DNA from: Posidonia oceanica
Taxonomy: Eukaryota; Streptophyta; Magnoliopsida; Alismatales; Posidoniaceae
Reading direction: 5' to 3'
Length of the DNA: 64,000 nt
Assembly (NCBI GenBank): GCA_037176725.1
Contig: JAZBRS010000049.1
Location: 18,432,001 to 18,496,000, forward strand
Shown here one piece after another: positions 41,878 through 53,599 of this stretch; positions within the stretch are counted from its first letter, which is position 1; each line of letters begins with the position of its first letter. The translations under genes and the position numbers were made by a program. The notes beneath the pieces were generated by a model that did no database searches, was not told the origin of the DNA, and was given only the letters and a program-made list of their open reading frames with translations.

Positions 41878-44800
41878 TGTAGTAATCCTGAAATTTGGAT
41901 CATCCATGCACGATGCCAAAGCTCACGTGCACCGATCGGAAATAGGTTCACTATTAGCGGCTGGATCTGAGGAAGGAAACACTACTCAGAAACGTTGGCA
42001 AAAGAGGAAAAAAAGAAAGATAAGACAAATCTGAGTCGCCACCGTGTCTACTAAATTGGGAGACAAAGAAAACTAGGGAAATGCATGGAAACCATGCAAA
42101 GGGATGTGATGCTTTACATTGCTATGCAATGCTATACAATGCTATGCTATGCTATGCTATGACTCGTGCCAAGGATGAGGGCATAATGGTCATTGCGGAC
42201 CAAGAGAGCAAGGACTCCTGTTACGCACGGGGAAGGTGTTAGGCACCCCCGATATGTCCAAGAATTTGTCTTTCTTAGGCTTCTCGCTCGCATATGCAGG
42301 AAGATGCATGCCTTGAATGCCTAAATGCCATGAATGCTTAATTACATGCTCAAATGTATGCTCTAAGTGCTAAGATGCGTGCAGGTAATTAAACGTGCAA
42401 TCTATGTGCTCAGCAGCGCTGCTAGTGTTCCGAACGGGCAAGCCCTAGTTCGTGAGAACTCCTAGGCAGTAAGCATCATTGCCCTAAATGCAAATGTAGG
42501 CAATAAAACAAAACAACGATGAAAATCATGCAATGCAAATGACATGCAAAAGGAAATGAAAGCAGGGGTGGAAAACTATGCAATGCAAGCATGTGGCATG
42601 CAAAAGGGAAGCAAAGCAATGGCGATAAAGCCTAATCTACAAGCACGAGAAAACAAATCACGAAAATGATACATGCAATGCAAATGATAAGGCAATGAGT
42701 GATATGTAGTGATTCAGATGGGCTTATCTTGAAGATCTGAGGCCTGATCTGAAGTAACTTTGGTTAGAATGAAAGATCATCCAACCAGGAAGACCTGGAT
42801 AGTTAGATCGTGAAGATCCAACAGTCCGATCAAAAGTTATTTAGGAATCAAGTCAGATGGCTCAAGGACCAGAAAAAGTGGTCTAAATGGGGGTCTAAGT
42901 GCAAAATGCCCCTATGTGTGTGCAATGCAGGATGTCCTACATGCAATGGGACTAAGGATGCTCAAAAGGATGCAAGGGAGCTATATGCAATGATATAAAG
43001 ATGCAATGCATGCAAGAATGCAAATGCAGGGCCATAGGTGCAATTAAGGGAAACTACAGGGGCCTAAATGCAATGTCATGGCAAAATGCAATGCAACAGG
43101 GTAAATGCATGCTAAAAAGGTAACGCCGCAATGCAATAGGCAAGCATTGCAGAATGCAACATTAATTAAAAGATGTGCATGCAATAATGCAAGAAATGGA
43201 CCTACATGTAGTTTTGAAAATATGCTGGACCAAAGTGCAATGCAAAGGAAACAGGTAAGTAGACAATAGTAGGTTTTAGGACTAACATGCAATTAGACCT
43301 AATTGTTGAATTTAAAATGCAAGTAGAATGCAAGCATGAAGAAACTAGGCATAAGGACCTACATGTAATTTTGAAAACATGCAAGGTTTAAAACGCAAAG
43401 CTAAACAGGCATGCAAACAAGCAACAGTTTAAAAACATGGATTGAAATGCAATTTGGAAAACTGTTGGGCATTTAAAGCAATGCAATAGGATTAAAATGC
43501 AAACTGAATGATGCATGCATGCAAAAAGGACTTAAATGTAATAAACACAAGTCACAAGACTTTATTGCAATGTAATAAAGTTTAAAATTGCATTTAAATG
43601 GCAGTTAGAAGCAAACTGAACCTAAATGCAATAATGCAAACTTGCTGGACTTTATTACAATGTAATAAGGTTTGAAATTGCATATTTAAATCACAGTTTA
43701 AAGTAAACAGGATCTAAATGCAATAATTGGAACTTGCAGGACTTTATTGCAATGTAATAAAGTTTTAAAACCACATTTAAATCACAGTTTAAAGTAAACA
43801 AGACCTAAATGTAAAAATTGAAACCTAGAGGGCTTTATTACAATGCAATAAGGTTTAAAAATCACATTTAAATCACAGATAACATGTGACTGGACCTAAA
43901 TGCAATTATTAAAACATGCAAACATTTTATGCAATGCAATATAGTTATCAATGCAGATTAAATGACTTTTCAATTGATGCTGGTCTGGAAAGTAAAATAA
44001 ATAAACATAAGGGCCTAATTGCAATGCATGAAACAAACTTAAAATTAAACATTTAATCCTAAGTTGCTACAATGCTACAATGCCTTACCGAGCTCAGCTG
44101 ACTGCACTGGAGAAGGAAGGTGATGCTACGGCGGTCCGGCAGGCGGGCGATGGTGCTGAGAGGCACGGAGGCTAGAGACGGTCTAGCGGGATGCTCTAGT
44201 GGGTTGAGCGGCGCATGATGGTGGCCGAAGTGACCTGGCAACGTCGGTAGTTTGCTGCAGAGGAGGCCGGAGATGGTGCAGGTGCTGGAGGCTGCAGTAG
44301 CGCAAGGGCGGAGTGGGACCGAGTTGCTAGATGTCCAACGATACTCGAGGAGCGATCCAGAAGGTCGGAGCTAGCCAGGAGCACGGCGAAGCTCGAATCG
44401 GGCGCTAAAGCCCTAAGCATGCATCTAACTAGCTAGGAAGCACAACGAGGCTAAAAGGAACTCAGAGATGAGGTCCGTTACCTGCGGAGATGGCCGGAGC
44501 ATGCAGTCGACCTCGATTGGGTTAGGCAGTTCGACGAAGGGTCGTGGCGGTGCTTCGGTGAGCTGGAAGCTTGTGGCGTGATCGGCGCGAGTTGCTGGTG
44601 CTCTGAGGAAGGTTTGGAGCAAATTAATTGCTCTCCCTCCCGCTCTGCTGCAAGTTTGAAGAAAATGGGTTCTCTAGTTTTTTTCCTTCTCTTTTACAGA
44701 TGTAGATCTCTCAGGGACTTGGTGGCTCACTTTGTGGCTTCGTGGAGGGCTAAGGAAGGTGATGGGAGGATAAGTGGATGCGTGGGGATGCTGTGCTGGC

Positions 44801-45299
44801 TTGGTAGATAAAAGGGAGGTTGCTATGTGCTAAGGAAGATGGGTTCTGCTGCTGCTGTGCATGTGTGATGTGAATGTGTTGCTGATGCTGCCCCCTCCTC
44901 TTTGTGGTGAATGGATCAGAAGGGATTGGCTTTTGGATGAAAGAAGCCAAAGAAGATGGCGTGCAACGGGTGCTATTCTGAAGGTAATTCGTAGAGGGGA
45001 TGGCTGCTGTTGATTGGCTGTAGGTGTTGCTGGGAGAGCGGGAATTGAGGAGGAGGAGTTAGTGTGGATGGGAGAGGTGTTGAAGGCTGCGTGAAGGCCG
45101 AGCAAGGTGGTGAGATGGCTGTGCATGGGAGGTGGTTGCTTGCAGCAGGAGAGGAGGGAAAAAAGAAGAAGGAAAAAAGAGAAGGGACGAGGAAATGGCC
45201 GGGCTAAAGGAAAAGAAAAAAAAGAAGAAAAAGGAAGGAGGGAGGAGATGGTGGGCTAGGCCTGGAAGTGGAAAAAGAAGGAAAAAAGAAAGAGGAGAG
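41878..45299 (-). repeat. 5' LTR of E1 (LTR-A-like), interrupted by E4
   Basis: On the minus strand it ends CAGGATTACTACA before the primer-binding site. It contains the shared U5 block (42220-42480), a GATCTGAGGCCTGATCTGAA zone as in LTR-A, the TTGCAT zone with a 91-bp tandem repeat (43540-43920), and a GC-rich CCGG zone (44060-44620). Its outer end was displaced when E4 inserted; GAGAG at 45295-45299 is the presumed left target duplication of E4. The right copy should lie beyond the window. Confidence 0.82.
43540..43920. repeat. Four tandem ~91-bp units in the E1 LTR
   Basis: Units marked by CTTTATT(A/G)CAATGTAATAA starting near 43558, 43648, 43740 and 43831 (periods 90, 92, 91). The marker is a near-perfect palindrome (TTATTACA-A-TGTAATAA). 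Each unit also has CATTTAAATCACAGTTTAAA and ACCTAAATGCAAT. Confidence 0.82.
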
Positions 45300-48200
45300 T
45301 GTAGACACCCCATTCTGACAGCCTGGAAGTTGGTTGTTTTCTTTCGTAGGCTCGTATGGACTCTGGAATGGCATTCTTTTTCCTAACCCATTTTCTAACT
45401 CATTTCCAAGCCCAAAACCTTGCCTAAACCCCAAGCCCCCAACCCAAGCCTTTTACAATTTTTTAAAACCTTTCTAGGCCCAAGCCCAAGCCCATTTGTA
45501 GCTTTTGCCAACTGAGTGCGTTGTACGCTGGAATAGGCAGCGTCCAACATTGGACGCGTCCTGTGCCAGCGTCCAACGTTGGACGCCTTCTGCTCCAGTG
45601 TCCAACGACTCGGTTGCAACAGCGGCTGCTCCGCCCCTTGCGGCTCACCGCTCGTCCACTCCACCGCCTCCTCGCACTTACTACCCGTCCCCTCTTCCAC
45701 TCCACTCCATCCACTACCTTCCAAAGCTGAGTTACTAGCCATCCCCTCCTCCTCAGTGCCGATTCCGCTCTCTCCACCCTCACTGCCAGCTGCTGACTTT
45801 CGCCGCTTCTGTCAGCCACCACCGTGACTTCGTCGGCCTTCTGATGAAGCCCATGCCGCCTCCTGACATTCCTCGTGGCTTCCCCACACTCAAGAGCACC
45901 TGCCATCGCCTGCAATTTCCTCTGCAAACCTTGACTGCCAGCACCAGAACCCATGCCTTTTGCAACAAAACCGCAAGTTCATGCCCTTCCAACTCTCACC
46001 ACACGAAGTCCAGAGAAAATTCGCCATGTCCAGAGTGTATAGCGATCATTCCTCTCCGTCCCTGACCTTTCACCGACCCTTCTGGAGCTTCCAGCAGCCC
46101 GCGCGAGCTCGCCAGAGTAGCTTCTACCATTACATCCGCAATGCCAGTGACCAAGGTGGAATCGCTGTTCTAGGCCGCCAAAAGGTAAGTTTTCCATCCC
46201 CTAGGCTCATGCATGCTAGGTAGCTCGTGTCCATGTGCTTTCTTATTTTTTTGAATCCTTTTGGCCGTGATTTGTGGCCAGAAGGGAGTTCAGTGTGTTG
46301 GACGCACTAGCTGGTGCGTCCAACATTGGACACGGCATAGGCCTGCGTCCAACACCCTGTCTTACTTTACTCTTGTTCTAATGCTTTCCATGCCTTGCTA
46401 CCGCTTGTTATTTTGTAAATCCATGCTGTATGTCTTCCTTGCATGTCCTCTGATACTATGCCATGCCTATTTGCTTGTTCCATGCGCTTGAATCATCTTT
46501 GCATGCTCTAAGTTCATTCTGCCATCTGCCTGCGTTGGACGCCTGGGTGAGCCGCGTCCAATGTTGGATGCTGGTTCACCTAGCGTCCAACACCTCTATT
46601 AGCTGTAGCTTGCTGCCATGCTTACACTATGCCTATTTTTGATGCTTATTCGTGATCCATGCTTGCTTAGAGATATCTGGCCTCCATGGCAACCATGCTT
46701 AGGATTGTTAGCCTCTTCTTGGGTTGCATGCTTTTTTCTATAAGTCTTTTACCTATTTACTCTTATGCATGTCTCTCTTCTCTTACTTTCCATGAGTTGA
46801 ATGCTTGCTGTGGATGTTTCTTTCTTGCTCTGGCATGTCTTAGTGGTTTGCATGCATATAGGTGGGGTTTAGAGCTGAGCTCCCCATTAGCACAGGTAGG
46901 TCTGCATGTTGTGGTCGTTGGATGCCATAGGCTTCAGCGTCCAACGTTGGACGCTGCTGTCACCAGCGTCTAACGTCCCAACCCCTCATTTTGTTGTTTA
47001 AAGCTTGCATGATATTCTGATCTGGTTCTTTGCATGACTTCTACGTTTATGTGCATGTTCAGCTTCCCTTGCAATTATTCCATGGCTTCTTTAGTTTATT
47101 TGCTAATTTTATGCAAGTTTTTTGTGTGTTTGTGCCTCCCAAGGCGTTGTACGCTGCTAGTGCAGGTGTCCAACATTGGACACCAGCCTAGCTCACGTCC
47201 AACGTTCTGGTTGTGTCTCTGGCCTAGCACATGCTGCAATTGGTAAGTTTTTGACTTTTTTGTGTGATCCCATGCTTGTATGTCTACCCTATGCTCATAT
47301 CTAGTAGCCCAAATGCATGTTCCCATTTTTATTTGCCTCTTGTATGCTTCCTTATCTTGCTGTCTTCTGGCGTGTGTTAGACGCCTGTCCCTCTGGCGTC
47401 TAACGTTGGACGCCATGCTCAGGGGCGTCCAACAACCTGCTTGCTTTGATCCTTGATCCTAGCTTGCCCCCTGCTCTAATTCCTCCTCTAATCCTCTATT
47501 AGGTTAGTCCTGCATGTCATGCACCCATTTAGTTGCATTCATGCATCTGTATTGCATCCATATAGCTAGAATGCATTGTTTTCTAAAAACTGCATGCTGT
47601 CTGCCTCCAGCAGGTGTTGGACGCCAGCAATGGCAGCGTCCAACGTTGGATGCCGCTGTTGCGAGCGTCCAACGCTTGTAGTTGGCTTGACTTAGTTTTA
47701 AAACGCCGATTTTGTTTTGCTCGTCGTTTTTCGCATTTTATGGCTTCTAACGCTTACTGCAACCCCTATGCATGTTGCCTAACCCTTGTTTTGGTTTTGC
47801 ACCCCGCTTTCACCTCGTTTTCCATGCCTTGCCTTGTTTTCCATGTCTTGCATCGTTTTCCGCGCCTTGCATCGTTTTTCACGCTTTGCATCATTTTCCA
47901 CTCTTTTGCATTGTTTTCCATGCCTTGCATCGTTTTCCGTGCCTTGCATTGTTTTCCGCGTTTCGCACCACTTTCCGCACCTATTTTGCTTTATCGCTTG
48001 CATGTTGTTTGCATTGCTTGGGTTTCCCTACAGTTTTGCTTTATCGCCTGCATCTGCATTTAGGACTATGATGCTTACAACCTAGGAGTTCTCACGAACC
48101 AGGGTCCGCCCGGTTCGGAACACTAGCAGCGTTGCTGAGCACATAGATAGCACATTTATTTCCCATGCATAGCAGGTAGGCATTCATTGCATTTAGGCAT

Positions 48201-48641
48201 TAGGCTAGCATTTCCCTACGTTAGCGCGAGATTGCCTAAGGAAGACCGACTCTCGGACGTATCAGGGGTGCATAACACCTTTCCCGTGCGTAATAGGAGT
48301 CCTTGCCCTTTCTCTTGGCTCGCATCGACCTTTCCTTTATCCTAGGCATGAGTCATAGCATAGCACAGCATAGCTTAGCTTAGCATTGTATCCCTTTGCT
48401 CCTTCTTTGCATCCGATTTTGCATGTCTTTTCATGTGTTACCCCTGGTTTTCCCTGTCTTCCAAATCAATAGACCTGGTGGCGACTCCGATTTTGTCTTA
48501 TCATTTCTTTTCTTTTCTTTTGCCAGCGTTTCCGAGTCGAGTTTTTTCCCTTGGATCCCGTCGCATATAGTGAGCTTATTTTGATCGGTTTACGCGAGCT
48601 TTGGTATCGTGCATGAACAATCATAATTCAGGATTACTACA
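45300..48641 (+). repeat. LTR-B, 5' LTR of E4 (3342 bp)
   Basis: Starts TGTAGACACCCCATTCTGAC and ends CAGGATTACTACA. Same order of palindrome modules (45515-47670), minisatellite (47800-47985) and U5 as the E3 LTR. Well preserved over its length, with no nested insertion. Confidence 0.92.
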
Positions 48642-48642
48642 G

Positions 48643-48660
48643 TGGCGACTCCACTGGGGA
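48643..48660 (+). other. Primer-binding site of E4
   Basis: TGGCGACTCCACTGGGGA, one base after the LTR end. Confidence 0.85.
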
Positions 48661-49820
48661 GCAGTACTCTGGCTTTCGTCTTGGCCTTCTTGCTGCTTGC
48701 TTCTGTGTTTTGCTTGCCTTTTGCTTTCGCTTGCCTTACATGCTTACCTGCTTGCTTCTTTATTTACCTGCTTTATGCCATGATTCCTTGCACTGCTTTA
48801 TTTACCTGCATCACATGACTAAATACTTGCTTGGCACACCATGCATGCCTTTTGAATGATGAATGCTTCCTTTTACACCAATGCAATGCCACTGCACCTG
48901 CACATGCTATGCATACGTACTTTTGGCTTTGATAAGTGTTTTTTCCTTTCACTATCGCGTCAACACACACATACACATGCCATGCCCATGCCTTTTGCAA
49001 TGATGTGTGTTGTCTGCTTGCCATGATTGGGTGATTTTCTTCCCCTTTTGCACTAAGCCTAAGGATACTTAGAGATTGATTGCTTCCCCCCAAGGCTAAC
49101 TAAAAACAGCAAGTAAAAAGAACCTCTAGGAGCAACTAGAGACTGCAACACACCTGCACCCCCTTGAGTTAATAAAATGCGTAAGATAAAACGCGAAGCA
49201 TTTGCATAAAGCATCATATAGGGCATGCATTCTTCTCATCTGAGTCCACCTATAGTCTGAGAAGGATAGTCCCAGTCTCTTGCCCCCAATGCACTGGCGT
49301 GGTGTAAGTAGATCGGTCTGTCCCCCCTTGTCAGGGGGTCGCGTCGGTGTTAGTAGAGGGTACCACCCATGCTTCTGGCATGGTCAAGGCCACCTACGCA
49401 CCACTACATCACCACCTGAGCTTTGGGCCAGTTTAAGACGTGGGACCTGCTTTTTCTAGCCTAAGTCGGCAACCCGTACACCTATGAGCATCCGAAGTAG
49501 ACTGCCTACTAGGACACCCTAGATTGGTGAGGGAGAGCATGCTAGAAAGCATACATCTGCATTCATATCATACATCAGAACATTTGCTTTTTACTTTCGG
49601 GTTCGAATCCCTTGTTATTTGTTTGCCTTTCGCGCAGAGGTCAGTCAGCGAGTTCCTTAGCTGGAGCTTGAGTGCCTTCTCTTACTCACGCCCCTGTTGC
49701 GACCCCTACTTCTAATCATCCCCCCTTCCGAGCTACTTCGCTTTAGCGAACATAGCTCCTCCTAAGATTTGCCCTCTTACCCCCTCTCGTAGCCCTGTGA
49801 TCACCCGTTCTCGGTCAGCG
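48661..49820 (+). other. E4 leader
   Basis: T/C-rich TTGCTTGC words, then the conserved block with AATAAAATGCG, GAGTCCACCTATAGTCTGAG, the stem-loop at 49323-49338 and CTGAGCTTTGGGCCAG. More diverged near gag than the other leaders. No conserved ORF. Confidence 0.7.
49323..49338 (+). promoter_or_regulatory. Leader stem-loop of E4
   Basis: CCCCCT-TGTC-AGGGGG: six base pairs and a four-base loop. It differs in length from the E1, E2 and E5 stems while keeping full pairing. Confidence 0.5.
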
Positions 49821-52157
49821 ATGGCCCAGTTTGTTGGTGATTCCCAGGTCCCTGTTGCCCCGGAGGTGGCCCCTTTTTCGGTCCCTTTAGCTCCCGCATT
49901 GACTCCCTCTGTGCCAGCATCTCCTTCTCTGGTACAGCTGCCTTCCTCTTATTCTGTGGGGCAATGGCAGGCTTCGCCGGACCCGATTGTCGAGACTATC
50001 TTGGTAACCGCCGCCCGCGCTCCGGAGACACCGCTAACTCCTCCTCTCCAGGGTAATGTCACTTTTGAAACCCACCCTGTTGTGGCGAATCTTGCCTTAG
50101 GACCTCCGCCCCTTGGACAATCTGTGTCCCAACCGCTTGATTCTGGTCCCCCGCCGATCCTGCAACTCAGCATACCTACTGATGGGTCCCTTGAGATGTA
50201 GTATCAACAGCTGATGGAGACTGCCCAGAGACTGTAGGGCATGGCTCTATCTCTTCGCCCTTCATTCATTCCTACTGCTCCCGAGGCTCTGCTGCGACCT
50301 GCTCTCGCGTTGCAGGCATTCCCTTCTGCTCCCCCGCCCAGACCATCGCCTCAGCTACTCACTACTCAGGTGATGAGGGCCCAGCTTCCGCCTCCTGCAT
50401 ATGCACAACACCCTGCACAGCATCCTCTTTTGGCACCTGGTGGTCAGTCCTTAGGACTGGTCGGAGCACAGTATCCCTCTGGCCCGTAGCTGGCACCGTG
50501 CCGATGTAGCAGCTGACGCTCCAGCACTCTGCATCACCTATTACTCAGCATGCTAGTTATTCATACCCCTTGCATCAGCAATACCCTACCCCTACATACA
50601 TGCCAGCACACACAACACACCCGCACAGATACGCCGCCCATCTTGTCGCTTGACCAGGCGATGTGATGGTTGACCTAGAGGAGCACCTTGGTGCGTCTTA
50701 TGCGGCGTATGTGGCCCTTGCCCCTGCTGTACCACCTCCTTTGGCAACAGCTCCAGAATCCAACGACGACAGGTTCGCCGTTCTAGAGAAAGCACTTCGA
50801 CAAGTGCAGGGTACTGATCACCAATCTTACTAGTTCCAAGACCTCTGTTACTTCCCAGAGGTAGTGCTCCCACCCAAGTTCCGCATCCCAGTATTTGAAA
50901 AATATAATGGTAGAGGCTGTCCTATAGCACATCTGAAGGTGTACTGTGGAGATATCACTCAGCTCTAGGCTGACGAGAGGTTGCTAATCCACTTGTTCCA
51001 GAAAAGTCTAAGTGGCCCTGCACTCAAGTGGTTCACCTCACTTGATATGGCCAGCATCAAGACGTGGAACGACCTTAGCCAGGCATTCCTGGGACAATAT
51101 TCCTTCAACCTGGACGTGGTCCCTAAGCGCGCGGACCTGGTCGCATTAAAGCAAAACCCCAGAGATGTTTGGGAAGTATGTCGGCCGCTAGCGTGCACTC
51201 GCTTTGTAGGTTCGAGACGGACTCTCTGATAAGGAGTCCCTCGAGATTGTGATCGGGGGTGCATAGCCCGCTGTTAGGGCCCTACTCAGCATTCAACCTG
51301 TCACAACCTTCACTGCACTGATTCGGGCTGGTACCTGCGTGGAGAGTTCGCTATGGAGTGGCAACTTCCCGGCGCTCTCTGCGTTTGCCAAGCAGGCCAC
51401 CACCAGCAGCAACAGCAACAACACTAGTAGCAATACCAGCAGCAACAGCAGTGGTACCACCAGCAGCCAACCCAAGAAGAAGGACTCGTCAAAGCCTGCT
51501 GTTGCCTACGTCGACCCCACGCCTGTGCCTGTTCAACTAGCGGTTCGGCCTCCCCCGCATCAAGTAGTATATGCACCAGCACCTAGAGCACCTCCCACAC
51601 CACAAATCACTACCACCGCCCAACCGGTGTACCCTGTCGCACCGGTCCGGCAAGCGCAGCCCCAGGGGCAAAGGCAACCATGGCGTCAATTCACCCTACT
51701 GGTGGAGCCACTGAGCGCCGTCCTCCCCAAGGTTGCGACATTTCTGAGGTTTCCCGAGGCTCGCCCGCTGCCAAATCCACTTCCGCATTGGCATAAAGCG
51801 CACCTTTTTTGCGACTTTCATCGAGCCGTAGGGCACTCGACGAACAGTTGCCTCACTTTGCGGGATGCCATCCAGAATCTGATCGAGTCGGGAACGATTT
51901 CGATCCACACGCATGAGGCACCTTCATCTGTCCCTTCATCAGCATCAGCCCCTGCACAAGCATTAGCATCCCCTTATCCCAACATCGTCCACCAGCCCCT
52001 CCTGGAGCATCCTAATCCGAAAGGCGTGGGGTCCTTGGGCATCTATTCTCTCTCCCCCTCCGGGCCTGCTACATCTGTGGTAGACCCCTCCGAGCTCATT
52101 CATGATGTCTCGGAGCCCTTTCCTCTAGCTCTTTATCGTGCGGCCATCGCCGGCTCC
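49821..52157 (+). pseudogene. gag of E4, N-terminal and core part
   Basis: Starts MAQFVGDSQVPVAPEVAPFS. Stops at 50199-50201 and 50235-50237 (the latter shared with E2), then frame changes: core in another phase (about 50640-51170) with LPPKFRIPVFEKYNGRGCPI and LSGPALKWFTSLDMASIKTW, including TAGs near 50828 and 50968; from about 51339 the original frame is open without stops to the E5 insertion. This last part has VESSLWSGNFPALSAFAKQA, a polar run (KKKDSSKP), proline-rich linker, and the zinc knuckle CDFHRAVGHSTNSC (about 51808-51853). It ends ALYRAAIAGS at the GCTCC target site and continues at 63040. Confidence 0.92.
52153..52157. repeat. Target-site duplication GCTCC, left copy (E5)
   Basis: Identical to 63035-63039. 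Confidence 0.92.
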
Positions 52158-53599
52158 TGTAAACACCCCATTTTGATAGCCCAAAAGTTGGTAGTTCTCT
52201 TTTGCAGGCTTGTGTGGTCTCTGGATTGGCATCCCCTTTTCTAGCCCATTTCCAAACCCAAAACCTTACCCCAAATCCTAGAAGCCTTTACCAAGCTATT
52301 TGCATCTTTTACAACACTTCTAGGCCCAAACGTAAGCCCATTTGCAGCTTATGCCACCTGAGTGTGTTGGACGCTAGAACAGGCAGCGTCAAACGTTGGA
52401 CACAGCCTGTGCTAGCATCCAACGTTGGACGTGCTCTAGTCTGGCGTCCAACGTTGGACGCGCTCTGGTCTGGCATCCAAGGACTCGAGTGCAGCAGCAG
52501 CAGCTCCGCCCCCTTCGGCTCACTGCCCGTCCACTCCACCACTGCCCCACACTTACTACCCGTCCCTTCCTCCACTCCACGCCATCCACTACCTTCCAAG
52601 CACCACTTACTACCCATCTCTCCTCTATTTCAACCGAAATCCGCCCTCACACCTCTCTCTGATAGGCCTGACTTTCACCGGCCGTGTCAGCCACCGCCTC
52701 GCCTCCGCCGCCCTCCTGCCATTGCCCATGCCCTCCTCTGACAATCCACATGGCCTTCCTACACTCATCCGCACCTGCCAATGCCTGAATTTGCCAGAAT
52801 TTGGCCTACAATTCAGACCTGCCAAGCACTCGAACCCATGCCCAGCTAAACAAAACCAGATGTTCATGCCTTTGCCACAGACACCACATAGAGCCAACGA
52901 GAGAATTTTCACTTCCGAGAGCAAGAAGGCACTCCCCTCTTCGTCCCCGACGCTTCGCGACCTCCTCGGTGCTCTGAGCAGCTCAGGCGAGCCTGCTGAA
53001 GTTGCTGCCGTGCACACACCTGCAACTCCGGCGAACCTCGTCGTCCTGCCGTTCCAGAGCTTAGTCTTCTACCCCATAGGACCTTGCATGCATGATAGTA
53101 CGTATCTAGGCCTTTGTTGCAAGATTTTACTTCCTTTTGGACGTGATTCACATCCAAAAGGAAGTTCAGTGTGTTGGACGCACCAACTGGTGCGTCCAAC
53201 GTTGGACGCGGCATAGGCCTGCGTCCAACACCCTGTTTTGCTTTCCCATTGTTTGAATGTTTCCCATGCTTTTCCTTTGCATGTTTCTTTGCAAGTATAT
53301 GCTATTTGCCTCCTTTTAATTCTCTCTAACGTTATACCATGTTTTCAACTTGTTCCATGCATGTTTGAATGCTTTTTGCATGCTTAATGATTAGTCTGTC
53401 TGCTGCCTTTGTTGGATGCTGGTTCACCTAGCGTCCAACACCTCTGCTTGCTTTGCCTTGTTGCCATGCCTATTCCATGCATATTTATGGTATTATCTTG
53501 TGACCCATGCCTACTTAGAGATGCCTGGCCCCTAAGGCAACCATGCTTAGGCTTGCTAGGATTCCTTTAAGCCATGTATTCCTTTTTTTTTAAGCCATC
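52158..53599 (+). repeat. 5' LTR-B of E5, left part
   Basis: Matches the E3 LTR from 35671 to about 37090, with palindrome modules at 52365-52480, 53173-53228 and 53410-53440. It stops at TTTTTTTTTAAGCCATC next to the LTR-A copy. About 1 kb of LTR-B (E3 coordinates about 37090-38107) is absent between this and the right part. Confidence 0.85.
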
